A stretch of DNA of 42,179 bases from Candidatus Hinthialibacter antarcticus (GCA_030765645.1 JAVCCE010000037.1:1-42179), one strand, 5' to 3'. Shown: positions 1-8,030, numbered from the stretch's first letter. Numbers and translations are program-made. The notes: a model not told the origin generated them from the letters alone.

Positions 1-255
1 CGATTTTTGGATCAATGGATCGCCGAAGCCAAGGCATCCGACGTTCGAATGCTGTATGGAATGGCGAAGACGCTGGAACGGCATCGAGACGGCTTGTTGA
101 ACTATTACCGCTTCCCGATTTCAACCGCTCCACTCGAGGGAACCAACAATAAAATCAAAACCATGAAACGCCAAGCCTATGGATTTCGAGATCAAGAATT
201 CTTTAAACTCAAAATCATGGCCATCCATCAATGTAGGTACTCATTTACCGGATGA
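1..255 (+). CDS. ISL3-like transposase, C-terminal fragment
   Basis: The frame is open to the left edge, so this is only the last 84 codons of a transposase. The segment APLEGTNNKIKTMKRQAYGF followed by FFKLKI is the typical end of the ISL3-type DDE transposase domain: the E of LEG is the likely last catalytic acid, and the NNKIK..KR..YGF block is the family signature. The stop codon lies three bases before the apparent end of the element at 258, so the gene runs into the terminal sequence. The rest of the gene and the other element end are outside the window, so activity cannot be judged. The family call is from recognition of the motif. Confidence 0.8.
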   Translation, partial: RFLDQWIAEAKASDVRMLYGMAKTLERHRDGLLNYYRFPISTAPLEGTNNKIKTMKRQAYGFRDQEFFKLKIMAIHQCRYSFTG

Positions 256-258
256 ACC
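219..258 (+). mobile_element. Right terminus of an ISL3-like element
   Basis: The last 40 bases of the transposase region end in ACCGGATGAACC. Read on the other strand they match, with about four differences, the first 40 bases of the two repeats at 6514 and 42003. Shared sequence that ends at the same base in three places marks 258 as the element boundary. A target duplication cannot be seen because the other end is missing. Confidence 0.65.
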
Positions 259-260
259 AT

Positions 261-277
261 AAATCTAGTCTAGATTT
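261..277. promoter_or_regulatory. Perfect palindrome between IS end and response regulator
   Basis: AAATCTAGTCTAGATTT is a perfect inverted repeat: two 8-base arms around one central base. It lies 3 bases after the IS end and 46 bases before the ATG of the sigma-54 activator. It could be an operator for that gene or a preferred IS target. Its function is not known. Confidence 0.4.
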
Positions 278-323
278 TATCCGATATTCTAATCGCACAG
301 CGACCTTTTAGTTGGACAATGTT

Positions 324-1772
324 ATGTTAAGCAAAATTTTAATTATTGATGATGACGAAACAACCCGGCTTCTTTTGGAAAGCCACTTAGCCGGTTCGGG
401 CTACGAAGTACGGTGTGAAGGCAGCGCAGAAGGGCTGCGGACCGCTCTGACTGAAGACGACTTCCAGGCAATCCTCCTCGATGTGCAGTTGCCTGACGGC
501 GACGGCATAGACCTGTTGGATGAAGTGAAACAACTGTCGTCTACAACGCCAGTCATTATGATTACGGCCCACCGCAGCGTTGAAAAAGCGGTCGAGGCGA
601 TACGCAAAGGCGCGTATAATTACTGTCCGAAGCCAATCGACCTCAATCGTCTCACGGTGTCCGTCAAAAATGCGTTAGACCGCTATGACCTGCTGCAAAA
701 GGTTACGCAATTCGAGCGGGCTAAGCGCAACCATTTTTACGAAATGATCGGCGGTAGCGCCGCCATGCAGGTCATTTATCATATTATTGAAAACGTCGCG
801 CCAACAAAAGCAAATGTTTTAATCACGGGCGAAAGCGGCACGGGTAAAGAACTCGTCGCCCGCGCGATCCACGATTTGTCTGACCGAAAAGGCAAAGAGA
901 TCATCGACGTCAATTGCGCCGCCATCCCCAAGGATTTGCTGGAAAGTGAACTCTTTGGACATGAAAAAAGCGCATTCACCGGCGCAGCCAAACGTAACAT
1001 TGGACGTTGCGAACAAGCCCACCAGTCAACGCTTTTTTTAGATGAAATCACCGACATGAATATGAATTTGCAACCGAAACTTCTTCGGTTTTTGCAAGAT
1101 TATTCTTTCTATCGCGTAGGCGGAAAAGACAAAATCCAAGTGGACGTTCGCGTTGTATCAGCGAGCAACCGCGATCCCATGGAAGCGATCGAACAAAGCC
1201 GCTTACGTGAAGATTTATATTACCGATTAAATGTCGTAAATGTTCCCATTCCCCCGTTGCGTGACAGAAAAGAAGATATTCCTGAATTGGCCGAAATATT
1301 TTTACAGCGCTACTCCCAGGAAAATCAAAAATCGTTTGAGGAGTTATCATCAGACACTCTCGAAGCGCTCTGTAATTACGATTGGCCGGGCAACGTACGC
1401 CAACTCCAGAATTGCTTGCAACAATGCGTGGTGTTAGGCGATAACAAAATATTAGAAGCGGACATGCTACCTGATATAGTACGCAACTCCGCCCCCACTC
1501 ATTTTTATAGCAAATCTCTCGTGGATGACGACTATAGCGATCTCGATGAAGCCTCGACCGGGCATCTCTCAACAGATGCGCCAAGACGCGGCGGCAAAAT
1601 TCGTCCGCTAATAGACATGGAGCAAGAAGCCATCGACGGAGCATTGCAAATCACGCATGGAAATGTTGCCCTAGCTGCTTCTGCATTACAAATCAGCACA
1701 GCAACCTTGTACCGCAAAGTTCGCGAGTACGGCTTCCAAATTAAAAAATACAAAGATGTGGTACTCGATTAG
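324..1772 (+). CDS. NtrC-family sigma-54-dependent response regulator
   Basis: A 482-residue cytoplasmic activator that should remodel sigma-54 RNA polymerase when phosphorylated. The receiver domain (about 1-120) has the acidic pocket D9-D11, phosphoacceptor D53, T81 and K103. The AAA+ domain (about 140-370) has Walker A GESGTGKE at 169-176 and Walker B LFLDE ending at 241. The sigma-54 contact loop reads SAFTGA at 216-221 instead of the usual GAFTGA. The C-terminus has a Fis-type helix-turn-helix (NVALAASALQISTATLYRKV). I chose the ATG at 324; an in-frame TTG at 312 adds four residues, and neither has a strong ribosome site. A short-chain dehydrogenase follows after 18 bases, probably in the same transcript. 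No partner kinase is adjacent; the only histidine kinase here is at 32.5 kb. Targets are unknown, but flgK has a sigma-54 promoter at 40.3 kb. Confidence 0.92.
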   Translation: MLSKILIIDDDETTRLLLESHLAGSGYEVRCEGSAEGLRTALTEDDFQAILLDVQLPDGDGIDLLDEVKQLSSTTPVIMITAHRSVEKAVEAIRKGAYNYCPKPIDLNRLTVSVKNALDRYDLLQKVTQFERAKRNHFYEMIGGSAAMQVIYHIIENVAPTKANVLITGESGTGKELVARAIHDLSDRKGKEIIDVNCAAIPKDLLESELFGHEKSAFTGAAKRNIGRCEQAHQSTLFLDEITDMNMNLQPKLLRFLQDYSFYRVGGKDKIQVDVRVVSASNRDPMEAIEQSRLREDLYYRLNVVNVPIPPLRDRKEDIPELAEIFLQRYSQENQKSFEELSSDTLEALCNYDWPGNVRQLQNCLQQCVVLGDNKILEADMLPDIVRNSAPTHFYSKSLVDDDYSDLDEASTGHLSTDAPRRGGKIRPLIDMEQEAIDGALQITHGNVALAASALQISTATLYRKVREYGFQIKKYKDVVLD

Positions 1773-1790
1773 GAATAGAGAGATTTCCCC

Positions 1791-2495
1791 ATGAGAGTCA
1801 TCGTCACCGGAGCCAGCAAAGGAATCGGGCGTGGAATCGCAACCTACTTGGCAAAACAAGGGTACAGCGTTGGCCTTTTAGCCCGTTCTCAATCCTTACT
1901 TGATGAACTCCGCAATGAAATTATTCAAGACGGCGGCAAAGCGGAATCAATTGACGCTGATTTGCGAGACCCGAACCGCGTAGAAGAAGCCATCGACGGC
2001 CTTGTGAATATCCTGGGCGGAATTGATGCGCTGATTAATAACGCGGGGCTGGTCATTCGCAAAGATGTGTTTTCACTGTCTCCGTCCGAGTGGACCGCAA
2101 TGATGGAGACTAACGTCAACGGTCTGTTCTATTGCACGCAATCAGCGCTCCGATATATGAAAAAGCAACAGAGTGGTCATATCATAAACATCTCATCAAT
2201 TTCAGGTTATGTCCCTCTCCCTGGTGGAAGCGGCTACGCTGCGTCTAAGTATGCCGTCACAGGGTTTTCTGAATCTCTCTTCCATGAAGTGCGCGACTTC
2301 AACATCAAAGTTTCAACCGTATTCCCCGGTTCGGTAGATTCTGAGTCACACCGCCATGACGCTGAACAAAACCATTCCTGGAAGATTTCGCCGGAAGAAG
2401 TTGGTCAAGCATGTTTTAATATCTTAAATACTGAGCCAGGCAACTGCATTAGCCGCGTAGAAATTCGTCCTTTAAAACGACCTGTCAAAAAATAA
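1791..2495 (+). CDS. Short-chain dehydrogenase/reductase (SDR)
   Basis: A classical SDR of 234 residues, NAD(P)-dependent and cytoplasmic. The cofactor motif TGASKGIG is at 6-13, NNAG at 83-86, the catalytic Ser in the ISSISG region (135-138), and the YxxxK pair is Y149/K153. The length is slightly short for the family, and the end (EIRPLKRPVKK) resembles the 3-ketoacyl reductase-like group. The substrate cannot be read from the sequence. The start ATG is preceded by GAGAG. It lies 18 bases after the sigma-54 activator and is probably co-transcribed with it; no terminator is visible between them. Confidence 0.88.
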   Translation: MRVIVTGASKGIGRGIATYLAKQGYSVGLLARSQSLLDELRNEIIQDGGKAESIDADLRDPNRVEEAIDGLVNILGGIDALINNAGLVIRKDVFSLSPSEWTAMMETNVNGLFYCTQSALRYMKKQQSGHIINISSISGYVPLPGGSGYAASKYAVTGFSESLFHEVRDFNIKVSTVFPGSVDSESHRHDAEQNHSWKISPEEVGQACFNILNTEPGNCISRVEIRPLKRPVKK

Positions 2496-2540
2496 ATTTT
2501 TTGATACTTTCTATTTTATCACTCCCTTTTATTTAAATTG

Positions 2541-2559
2541 CGGTTATTATTAATAGCCG
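2541..2559. promoter_or_regulatory. Near-palindromic operator candidate upstream of nagA
   Basis: CGGTTATTATTAATAGCCG is symmetric except at the centre and one pair of positions. It lies about 60 bases before the nagA start, where a repressor site for an amino-sugar operon would be expected. The protein that binds it is not identified in this window. Confidence 0.35.
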
Positions 2560-2617
2560 TAATAAATTCAAATCTAATGTGGTTGTTCCCACAAATCTCG
2601 AATGATGAGAGCGCTGA

Positions 2618-3832
2618 ATGCATACTGATAACGCACGTCCATTGATTTTAAAAGGAGCCGTAGCAATCACGCCGTTCAGGCGCGAGGAAGGCGTTACTCT
2701 TGTTCTTAAAGAAGGCAAAATTGACCAGATGGGGCGTCCCGAAGACGTCTCGATCCCCTCAAACGCCCAAGAACTCGACTTGCATGGCAAGTATATCCTG
2801 CCTGGATTTATCGACATTCACGTCCACGGCGGCAAAGGATATGACTTCTGTGATAATGATACTCAAGGGTATGAGGAAATCAGCCAGTTTCATGCCTCGC
2901 ATGGAACCACTTCAATTATTGCAACCATCTACCCTCAACCGAAAGAGTCGCTGATTGAATCTGTCGTATGCCTTCGTGATTATTGCGAAGCGCAAGGCCC
3001 CGAACGAATCATTGATGGAATTCACTTGGAAGGGCCGTTTTTAAACCCAGAGATGCACGGCGCCATTCGCCCTGATTATATGTGGGAAGCAACCGAAAAT
3101 TCCTACGAGGAATTGTGTAAGATAGGCGGCAGATGGATCAAGGTCATGACGATTGCGCCTGAAATTCCCGGGGCGATTGAAGTCATGCGCGCTGCCTCTC
3201 TCCGTGCGGTATCCAATGGCTCTCATCATCCGATACACTTGTCGATTGGCCATTCAAACGCCAATTATGAACAAATCGCCGAAGCCATCGATAACGGCCT
3301 CGAAGGCGTTACTCATATCTTTAACGCAATGCCGAGTATGCACCACCGCAAACCGGGCGTCTTAGGCGGAACGCTTTTGCGCGACGAACTCTTCGTCGAA
3401 GTCATCGCCGATGCGGTTCACGTACACCCGGCCATTTTGCAGTTACTGTTGAAAGTGAAAAAATATGACCGCATTATCCTCGTCAGCGACGCGATCCGCG
3501 CAGCGGGACAACCAGACGGCGTCTTCGATTTCAGCGGTCAAAAAGTCCTGATGAAAAACGGGCGCGCTTATCTAGAGCACGCTCCTGAAACATTAGCGGG
3601 AAGCACATTGACAATGGACCAAGCTTTACGCACGATGGTAGAGTTTGGCGGCGCCAAATTGGAAGAAGCAGCCCAAATGGCGTCGCTAAACGCAGCCCGT
3701 ATCCTGGAATGGAAATACAAACGCGGTATCCTTGCAGTCGGTAAAGACGCCGACTTGGCGATTCTTGATGAGAATCTGTCAAACCGTATGACCATTAAAT
3801 CAGGACGTATCGTGTGGAGCGCAACTGAATGA
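2618..3832 (+). CDS. nagA: N-acetylglucosamine-6-phosphate deacetylase
   Basis: A 404-residue amidohydrolase that removes acetate from GlcNAc-6-phosphate, feeding amino sugar from peptidoglycan recycling or chitin into glycolysis or back to cell wall synthesis. Family landmarks are present: H68/H70 in the DIHVHGG strand, E138 in HLEGPF, H212 in IGHSNA, H233 in VTHIFNAM, H268 in ADAVHVHP, and catalytic D291 in LVSDAIRAAG. The length is normal. The gene overlaps the next one by ATGA, so translation is probably coupled. No nagB, kinase or amino-sugar transporter lies next to it. Confidence 0.93.
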   Translation: MHTDNARPLILKGAVAITPFRREEGVTLVLKEGKIDQMGRPEDVSIPSNAQELDLHGKYILPGFIDIHVHGGKGYDFCDNDTQGYEEISQFHASHGTTSIIATIYPQPKESLIESVVCLRDYCEAQGPERIIDGIHLEGPFLNPEMHGAIRPDYMWEATENSYEELCKIGGRWIKVMTIAPEIPGAIEVMRAASLRAVSNGSHHPIHLSIGHSNANYEQIAEAIDNGLEGVTHIFNAMPSMHHRKPGVLGGTLLRDELFVEVIADAVHVHPAILQLLLKVKKYDRIILVSDAIRAAGQPDGVFDFSGQKVLMKNGRAYLEHAPETLAGSTLTMDQALRTMVEFGGAKLEEAAQMASLNAARILEWKYKRGILAVGKDADLAILDENLSNRMTIKSGRIVWSATE

Positions 3833-5175
3833 ACGATGTAGACAGCACAACGGCAACTCGAATTTCATGGCTTTCACTTTTTTTCCGTTCTGACATTTTC
3901 ACCTTTGGCTTCGGTATTACCGTTTCCATGTGGTCAATCGGGTATGTCTTTCACCTACCCGGGCTATCGCTGCCAAGCCCGGTGATGTTTTTCCTTTTTC
4001 TTTCTTGCCTTTTCTTTGGCGGATTCTGGGCGTCGCGTCGAACGCCTGCTGGATGGCGCGCGGGTCTGGCTTCCGGCTTTCTATCGTCCATTCTCAATCT
4101 GTTGGTGCTTGGAAGCGTACTGAGCGACGCTACGTCTAGCGCAATCGTTCCGTCTGCGGCGATTTTTATTCCCGGGTTTATCCTGGCTTCAACCCTAATC
4201 GCCGCGATTGGCGGCGTAATCGGCGCCGTCTGGGGGCTTGCTAAAGAACCAACGCTCAAAGGTGACGCGGGCATAGCAATCGTCAGTTGCCTTGCGACGT
4301 TTGTCTTATTAATCGCTGGCGGATTGGTGACCAGTTATGACGCCGGATTGGCCGTTGTTGACTGGCCTAATACGTTTGGCAACAACATGTTTCTGTATCC
4401 ACTCTCGCGCATGACCGGCGGCATCTACTACGAACATACGCACCGCTTGATTGGCTCATTAGTCGGACTGACGACAATTGCGGTTTTCATCAGCGTGATT
4501 GCCCGTGATTCACGCAAGTGGATTATCAGCCTCGCGGGTTTTGCGCTACTTCTCGTCATCGTCCAGGGAATCATGGGCGGACTGCGCGTTACTGGCAATT
4601 TCACTATGAGCAATAATGAAGCCGACATGGCGCCGAGTATCGTTCTTGCCATCATTCACGGCGTAAACGGACAATTGTTCTTCGGTTTGATGATTGCCTT
4701 GTCCGCTTTTTTAAGCCTCAGATGGTTATCCGATGAGAAGCCTGCGTACCATTCATCATCCAGCATTGACCGTTGGCTAACGATTATCACCCTAATTATC
4801 ATCGTCATACAATTGATCTTTGGCGCCGTGTTGCGCCATGTTTCATCGCTTTTGCTGCTTCACATAACTTGGGCGGGAATTGTTCTGACTCTCGTGTTAG
4901 TTGTTGGAATCCGCGCTTGGGGACTCTATCCACAAAAGACACTCATCACCCGGTTGGGGCTTGGGCTTATCGCAGTAACATCACTGCAACTGGCGCTTGG
5001 GTTTGTCGCTTTAATGGCGATCCATGAAAACGAAGAGACCAAGGCCTACACCGCGTTGGAAGTCATCGCGCCAACCGCTCACCAAGCCGTCGGCGCCATG
5101 GTGCTTGGAATGATTGTCTTGCTCGCTGTTTGGATTTTCCGCCTAACGACCTCAAACCAAGAAGCGTCTAGTTAG
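3829..5175 (+). CDS. COX15/CtaA-family heme A synthase-like membrane protein
   Basis: A polytopic protein of 448 residues. The region from about residue 148 matches the COX15/CtaA family: EHTHR at 202-206 (H203, H205), H277 in IIHGVNGQLFF, H345 in LLHITWAG and H418 in TAHQAVGAM. These sit where the paired heme ligands of heme A synthase lie. GGLVTSYDAGLAVVDWPNTFG is the usual first-helix exit loop. The family reaction is oxidation of the heme O methyl group to give heme A for cytochrome oxidase. The first 145 residues form about four extra membrane helices not found in B. subtilis CtaA. The start overlaps the nagA stop. No oxidase subunit or protoheme farnesyltransferase gene is nearby. The family call is firm; the exact reaction is inferred. 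Confidence 0.85.
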   Translation: MNDVDSTTATRISWLSLFFRSDIFTFGFGITVSMWSIGYVFHLPGLSLPSPVMFFLFLSCLFFGGFWASRRTPAGWRAGLASGFLSSILNLLVLGSVLSDATSSAIVPSAAIFIPGFILASTLIAAIGGVIGAVWGLAKEPTLKGDAGIAIVSCLATFVLLIAGGLVTSYDAGLAVVDWPNTFGNNMFLYPLSRMTGGIYYEHTHRLIGSLVGLTTIAVFISVIARDSRKWIISLAGFALLLVIVQGIMGGLRVTGNFTMSNNEADMAPSIVLAIIHGVNGQLFFGLMIALSAFLSLRWLSDEKPAYHSSSSIDRWLTIITLIIIVIQLIFGAVLRHVSSLLLLHITWAGIVLTLVLVVGIRAWGLYPQKTLITRLGLGLIAVTSLQLALGFVALMAIHENEETKAYTALEVIAPTAHQAVGAMVLGMIVLLAVWIFRLTTSNQEASS

Positions 5176-5554
5176 ACAGCGCAGCCGTTGCATCCATTTC
5201 GACTTCAACGCCTTTCGGTAGCGCCGCAACTTCAACGGTTGCGCGCGCGGGTTTGCTTTCGCCAAAATACTCTTCATAGATGGCGTTCAGTTCGCCGAAT
5301 TTCCCCAAATCGGTCACAAAAATCGTTACCTTAACGACATCGTCCAGAGAGGCGCCGCCTGCTTTGAGAACACAACGCAAGTTATCAAGCGTTTGTCTAA
5401 CTTGGGCTTCGAATGAATTCAACACCAGTTCCCCGCTCTTGGGATTTAAGGGGATTTGGCCGGAGACAAACAAGAATCCGTTTGCCGCAACGGCGGGCGA
5501 ATACGGGCCGACGGCGGGAGGGCCGTCTTTTGGAATAATCAATTTTTTTGACAT
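5168..5554 (-). CDS. ridA: RidA family enamine/imine deaminase
   Basis: A 128-residue protein of the RidA/YjgF/UK114 family, which hydrolyses reactive 2-aminoacrylate-type enamines formed by PLP enzymes. Family marks are GPYSPAV near residue 16, FVSGQIPL at 29-36, the substrate-carboxylate Arg R104 in PARATVEV and E119 near the end. The start chosen is the ATG at 5554, which has a clear AGGTGAGG site. A longer in-frame extension to 5647 lacks family similarity. The gene converges with the heme A synthase-like gene, and the two stops overlap by 8 bases. Confidence 0.93.
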   Translation of the reverse strand: MSKKLIIPKDGPPAVGPYSPAVAANGFLFVSGQIPLNPKSGELVLNSFEAQVRQTLDNLRCVLKAGGASLDDVVKVTIFVTDLGKFGELNAIYEEYFGESKPARATVEVAALPKGVEVEMDATAALSN

Positions 5555-5872
5555 CGAAAACACCTCACCTGTTGAAACGATAGAATCTATATTGTTTATG
5601 TTGTGATTTCTTTCTCTACGCAAAAGAGCAAAACAATTCATAATCACTCAGAATTGACAAGAATTTATGACCGTTAAACAGAGTTGTGAAAATTTATGTT
5701 TTTTTGTTTAAAACTCCCCGAGAAAGTGCTTGCAATTATATCGTTTTCATATTATAAAATATAATGTTAGGGTCGTTATTAATTGATATTTTTTCTAGAC
5801 ATTCTGTTTAAGTTCACATTCAATCAAACTTAACCAAAGTTTGTCATTTCATAAGATATTGGGGAAGATGAC
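5555..5872. other. AT-rich divergent intergenic region
   Basis: This 318-base stretch separates ridA and the first pseudopilin, which are divergently transcribed. It is strongly AT-rich. It carries the pseudopilin promoter at 5730-5758. I see no reading frame worth calling and no clear RNA structure. Confidence 0.5.
5730..5758 (+). promoter_or_regulatory. Sigma-70-type promoter of the first pseudopilin
   Basis: TTGCAA at 5730-5735 and TATAAA at 5753-5758 are separated by 17 bases. Transcription should start near 5765, leaving an untranslated leader of roughly 105 bases before the ATG at 5873. Confidence 0.55.
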
Positions 5873-6454
5873 ATGAGAAAAGGCTTTACACTTATCGAAC
5901 TGTTGATTGTTGTTGCTATCATCGGCATACTCGCGGCGATTGCGGTACCGAATTTTTTGAATGCGCAAATGCGAGCGAAATTGGCGCAGGTTGAATCGAA
6001 TTTCAAAGCCCTGGGCACGGCTTTTGAATTATACCGCGTCGACCACGGCATGTACGCCCTTCATGATCCAAACCATGTTCAAAACATTTTAGGCAATGGT
6101 CTCACGACCCCGGTTGCGTATATCGCGCGCATACCGGTAGATATCTTCCAATCGGGTTCGCTCGCGCAAACAACGTCGATGGCGACAAATGCGCCGCGTG
6201 AACTTCACCCGGAACCTTTCTACTACCCCGCATTTGGCGCACCAGATTTAGATACAATCCCACAGCGTGGATCAAATGACTTAACCTTGCGTTTTATTGA
6301 TGACAAAGAGCAATATCAAAAAGCGCAGGCCATGTGGCCTTGGGGCCGTTACTGCGTTAGCGTCGGGCCGGATGAAATTCACAACTATCCCGGCGTATAT
6401 CGTGTAAGTAACGGCATGAATAGTTCTGGAGACATTATAAAAGTTCTGCCTTAA
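5873..6454 (+). CDS. Type II secretion/type IV pilus-like pseudopilin
   Basis: A 193-residue prepilin with a class III leader: MRKG then F5, E9 and the hydrophobic helix. Cleavage by prepilin peptidase is expected after G4. The mature N-terminal helix ends in VPNFLNAQMRAKLAQVESN, the style common in GspG-like pseudopilins of Planctomycetes-like and candidate-phylum bacteria. The globular part has no family I recognise. The start has a GGGGA site. The gene stands alone with its own promoter and terminator; no secretion ATPase, platform protein or peptidase gene is near it. It shares its first 40 or so residues with the pseudopilin at 15115, but the C-terminal parts differ. Confidence 0.88.
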   Translation: MRKGFTLIELLIVVAIIGILAAIAVPNFLNAQMRAKLAQVESNFKALGTAFELYRVDHGMYALHDPNHVQNILGNGLTTPVAYIARIPVDIFQSGSLAQTTSMATNAPRELHPEPFYYPAFGAPDLDTIPQRGSNDLTLRFIDDKEQYQKAQAMWPWGRYCVSVGPDEIHNYPGVYRVSNGMNSSGDIIKVLP

Positions 6455-6475
6455 AACCGAATTATCTCTAAATTC

Positions 6476-6511
6476 AAAACGCTCAGGCCGGTTGGTTTGA
6501 GCGTTTTTTTT
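6476..6511 (+). terminator. Rho-independent terminator of first pseudopilin
   Basis: The arms AAAACGCTCA and TGAGCGTTTT enclose a 12-base loop and are followed by a run of T. It begins 22 bases after the pseudopilin stop. Confidence 0.85.
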
Positions 6512-6513
6512 AG

Positions 6514-6690
6514 GGTTCATCCGGTAAGTGAGTAATTACCTTGATGGATGGTCATTTTTTTGATTCAGAAACGGGCTCCGTCATATCAAAAATTGACAAA
6601 CCAATCAAGCATGGGGGCAACTCTGGGAGCGCCTGTGCATAAGGGCCTGAAAGACCGCACTGAAGCGAGCAGAGTTGTACCCATGCCTGA
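6514..6690 (-). repeat. 177-bp composite repeat, copy A (IS end plus hairpin)
   Basis: This copy matches 42003-42179 at all but 7 of 177 positions, without gaps. Its first 40 bases are the reverse complement of the ISL3-like element end at 219-258. The next stretch is similar to the last transposase codons but carries stops and a small deletion. The remainder contains a long imperfect hairpin at 6609-6686. It could be a decayed or non-autonomous derivative of the insertion sequence. The true right boundary may extend past 6690, since the other copy runs off the window. The strand given is that of the implied transposase remnant. Confidence 0.75.
6609..6686. repeat. Long hairpin inside repeat copy A
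   Basis: The outer arms are CATGGGGGCAACTCTG (6610-6625) and CAGAGTTGTACCCATG (6670-6685), which pair at 14 of 16 positions. An inner GGGCC-TGAA-AGACC element lies at the tip and is imperfect here; copy B has the perfect stem GGGCT-TGAA-AGCCC. It could fold as RNA or as cruciform DNA. Confidence 0.6.
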
Positions 6691-6830
6691 TACAGCAAAA
6701 GATCAAGGATTCACGAAAAAGCATCAAAAAACGCAATTCAATTTGTGATAAAGTACCCAAATACCAGAAGAACCTTTTTTAGTATCCTGAACAGACTTCA
6801 AATTCTAAATAATAACCAAGAAGGTTTTCG

Positions 6831-8030
6831 ATGAAACGTAAAATCCAAATTACCACACTCTTTTCCATATTTCTCTCTCTGATGTGTGCAGCGCAAACGC
6901 CCCGAATCGAGAGCGTTGTAATGCTTGATCCTCAACCGCATGAAAATGACGACGCGGTGATCTGGTACGACGACTTTGATACAACGCAAAAATATGGCGA
7001 ATCCAGCGGTACCATCACAAACGAACAACACTTCGGCGAATCAGGGCAATCAAAGCTCAGCCATTATGAAAAAGGCTCGCGCGGCAGCGGCGGCTGTAAA
7101 GTCTTTTTCGGCGACAGCCCCACCGGAAACCCAACCATTAACCGTGGCAAGACCTATCAGGATATCTACTGGCGCATCTATGTCAAACACCAGGACGGAT
7201 GGCAAGGCGGCGGCCCGGCGAAACTTTCACGCGCAACCAGCCTAGTCACGCCGAATTGGGCGCAAGCCATGATCGCCCATGTCTGGAGCCAAGGCGAGTC
7301 ACTAACGCTCGATCCAGCGCGAGGCGTCGATGGATCAACAATCGTTACCGAACGCTACAACGATTTTGATCATTTGAAATGGCTCGGTAATCGGCCACCG
7401 GCGAAGATGCAAATCCACAGCACGGAAGAATCCGGCTGGTGGGTGTGCGTCGAGTCACGGGCAAAATTAAACACCTCAGGCTTAAGCGACGGTCTCAACC
7501 AACTTTGGCTTGATGGACGCTTGGAAACCGAACGCAGGAATCTCAACTGGCGCGGCTCCTATACGAAACATGGAATCAACGCTGTCTTTCTTGAATCCTA
7601 TTGGAACGACGGTTCGCCTGTGACCCAATCGCGCTGGCTTGATAACTTTGTTGTTTCAACGGAACCCATCGGCCCGGTCGTTTGCCCCCGCAATCCAGAA
7701 CTAATGAAGACGGCGTTTCGCGGCGAAGGTGAACAGGGCGGTTGGGAACTAGAAGTGTCATCTGACGAACAAGGTAATGAAGTCGTTTGGAAATCTCAAA
7801 TCATCACAGGCGGCAATCAGGTTCGCGTCAGCAATGAAACCGGGCAATTCGTCTCATCTCTATCAGGCGAAAACCAGTTGACGCCGTCGGCGGTTTATTA
7901 CTCCCGCGTACGCGAACAAAGCCAGTCAGGCGCTTGGTCTGACTGGAGCGGTTGGCATCAACCCATCAAAACCACGAATGAAAATTCCAGCATCGGCTTA
8001 TGGAAAGTCGATGCTGCAACAACGGAATGA
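6831..8030 (+). CDS. Secreted polysaccharide lyase-like protein with C-terminal beta domain
   Basis: A 399-residue exported protein with a Sec signal peptide (about 1-21, ending CAAQ). Residues about 45-280 resemble the PL14-type jelly-roll family: paired strands such as DIYWRIYVKHQDGW, GGGPAKLSRAT and a later ESRAKLN..GLSDGLNQLWLDG. These match the architecture of alginate or glucuronan lyases, but the catalytic residues cannot be assigned with confidence. The last 100 residues look like a fibronectin type III-like domain (YYSRVREQSQSGAWSDWSGW). A site AAGAAGG precedes the ATG. It converges with the sugar-isomerase-like gene 16 bases away, and more carbohydrate genes follow. The exact enzyme activity is inferred. 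Confidence 0.6.
   Translation: MKRKIQITTLFSIFLSLMCAAQTPRIESVVMLDPQPHENDDAVIWYDDFDTTQKYGESSGTITNEQHFGESGQSKLSHYEKGSRGSGGCKVFFGDSPTGNPTINRGKTYQDIYWRIYVKHQDGWQGGGPAKLSRATSLVTPNWAQAMIAHVWSQGESLTLDPARGVDGSTIVTERYNDFDHLKWLGNRPPAKMQIHSTEESGWWVCVESRAKLNTSGLSDGLNQLWLDGRLETERRNLNWRGSYTKHGINAVFLESYWNDGSPVTQSRWLDNFVVSTEPIGPVVCPRNPELMKTAFRGEGEQGGWELEVSSDEQGNEVVWKSQIITGGNQVRVSNETGQFVSSLSGENQLTPSAVYYSRVREQSQSGAWSDWSGWHQPIKTTNENSSIGLWKVDAATTE

Noticed and set aside
1048-1644. 198-codon minus-strand frame inside the response regulator gene
   Set aside because: Antisense to conserved AAA+ motifs; no independent evidence.
5555-5647. Upstream extension of RidA
   Set aside because: The internal ATG has a strong ribosome site and matches the usual RidA start; the extension does not.
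6548-6748. 66-codon frame in repeat copy A
   Set aside because: It spans the IS-end/hairpin repeat and has no ribosome site. The frame is a by-product of the repeat.
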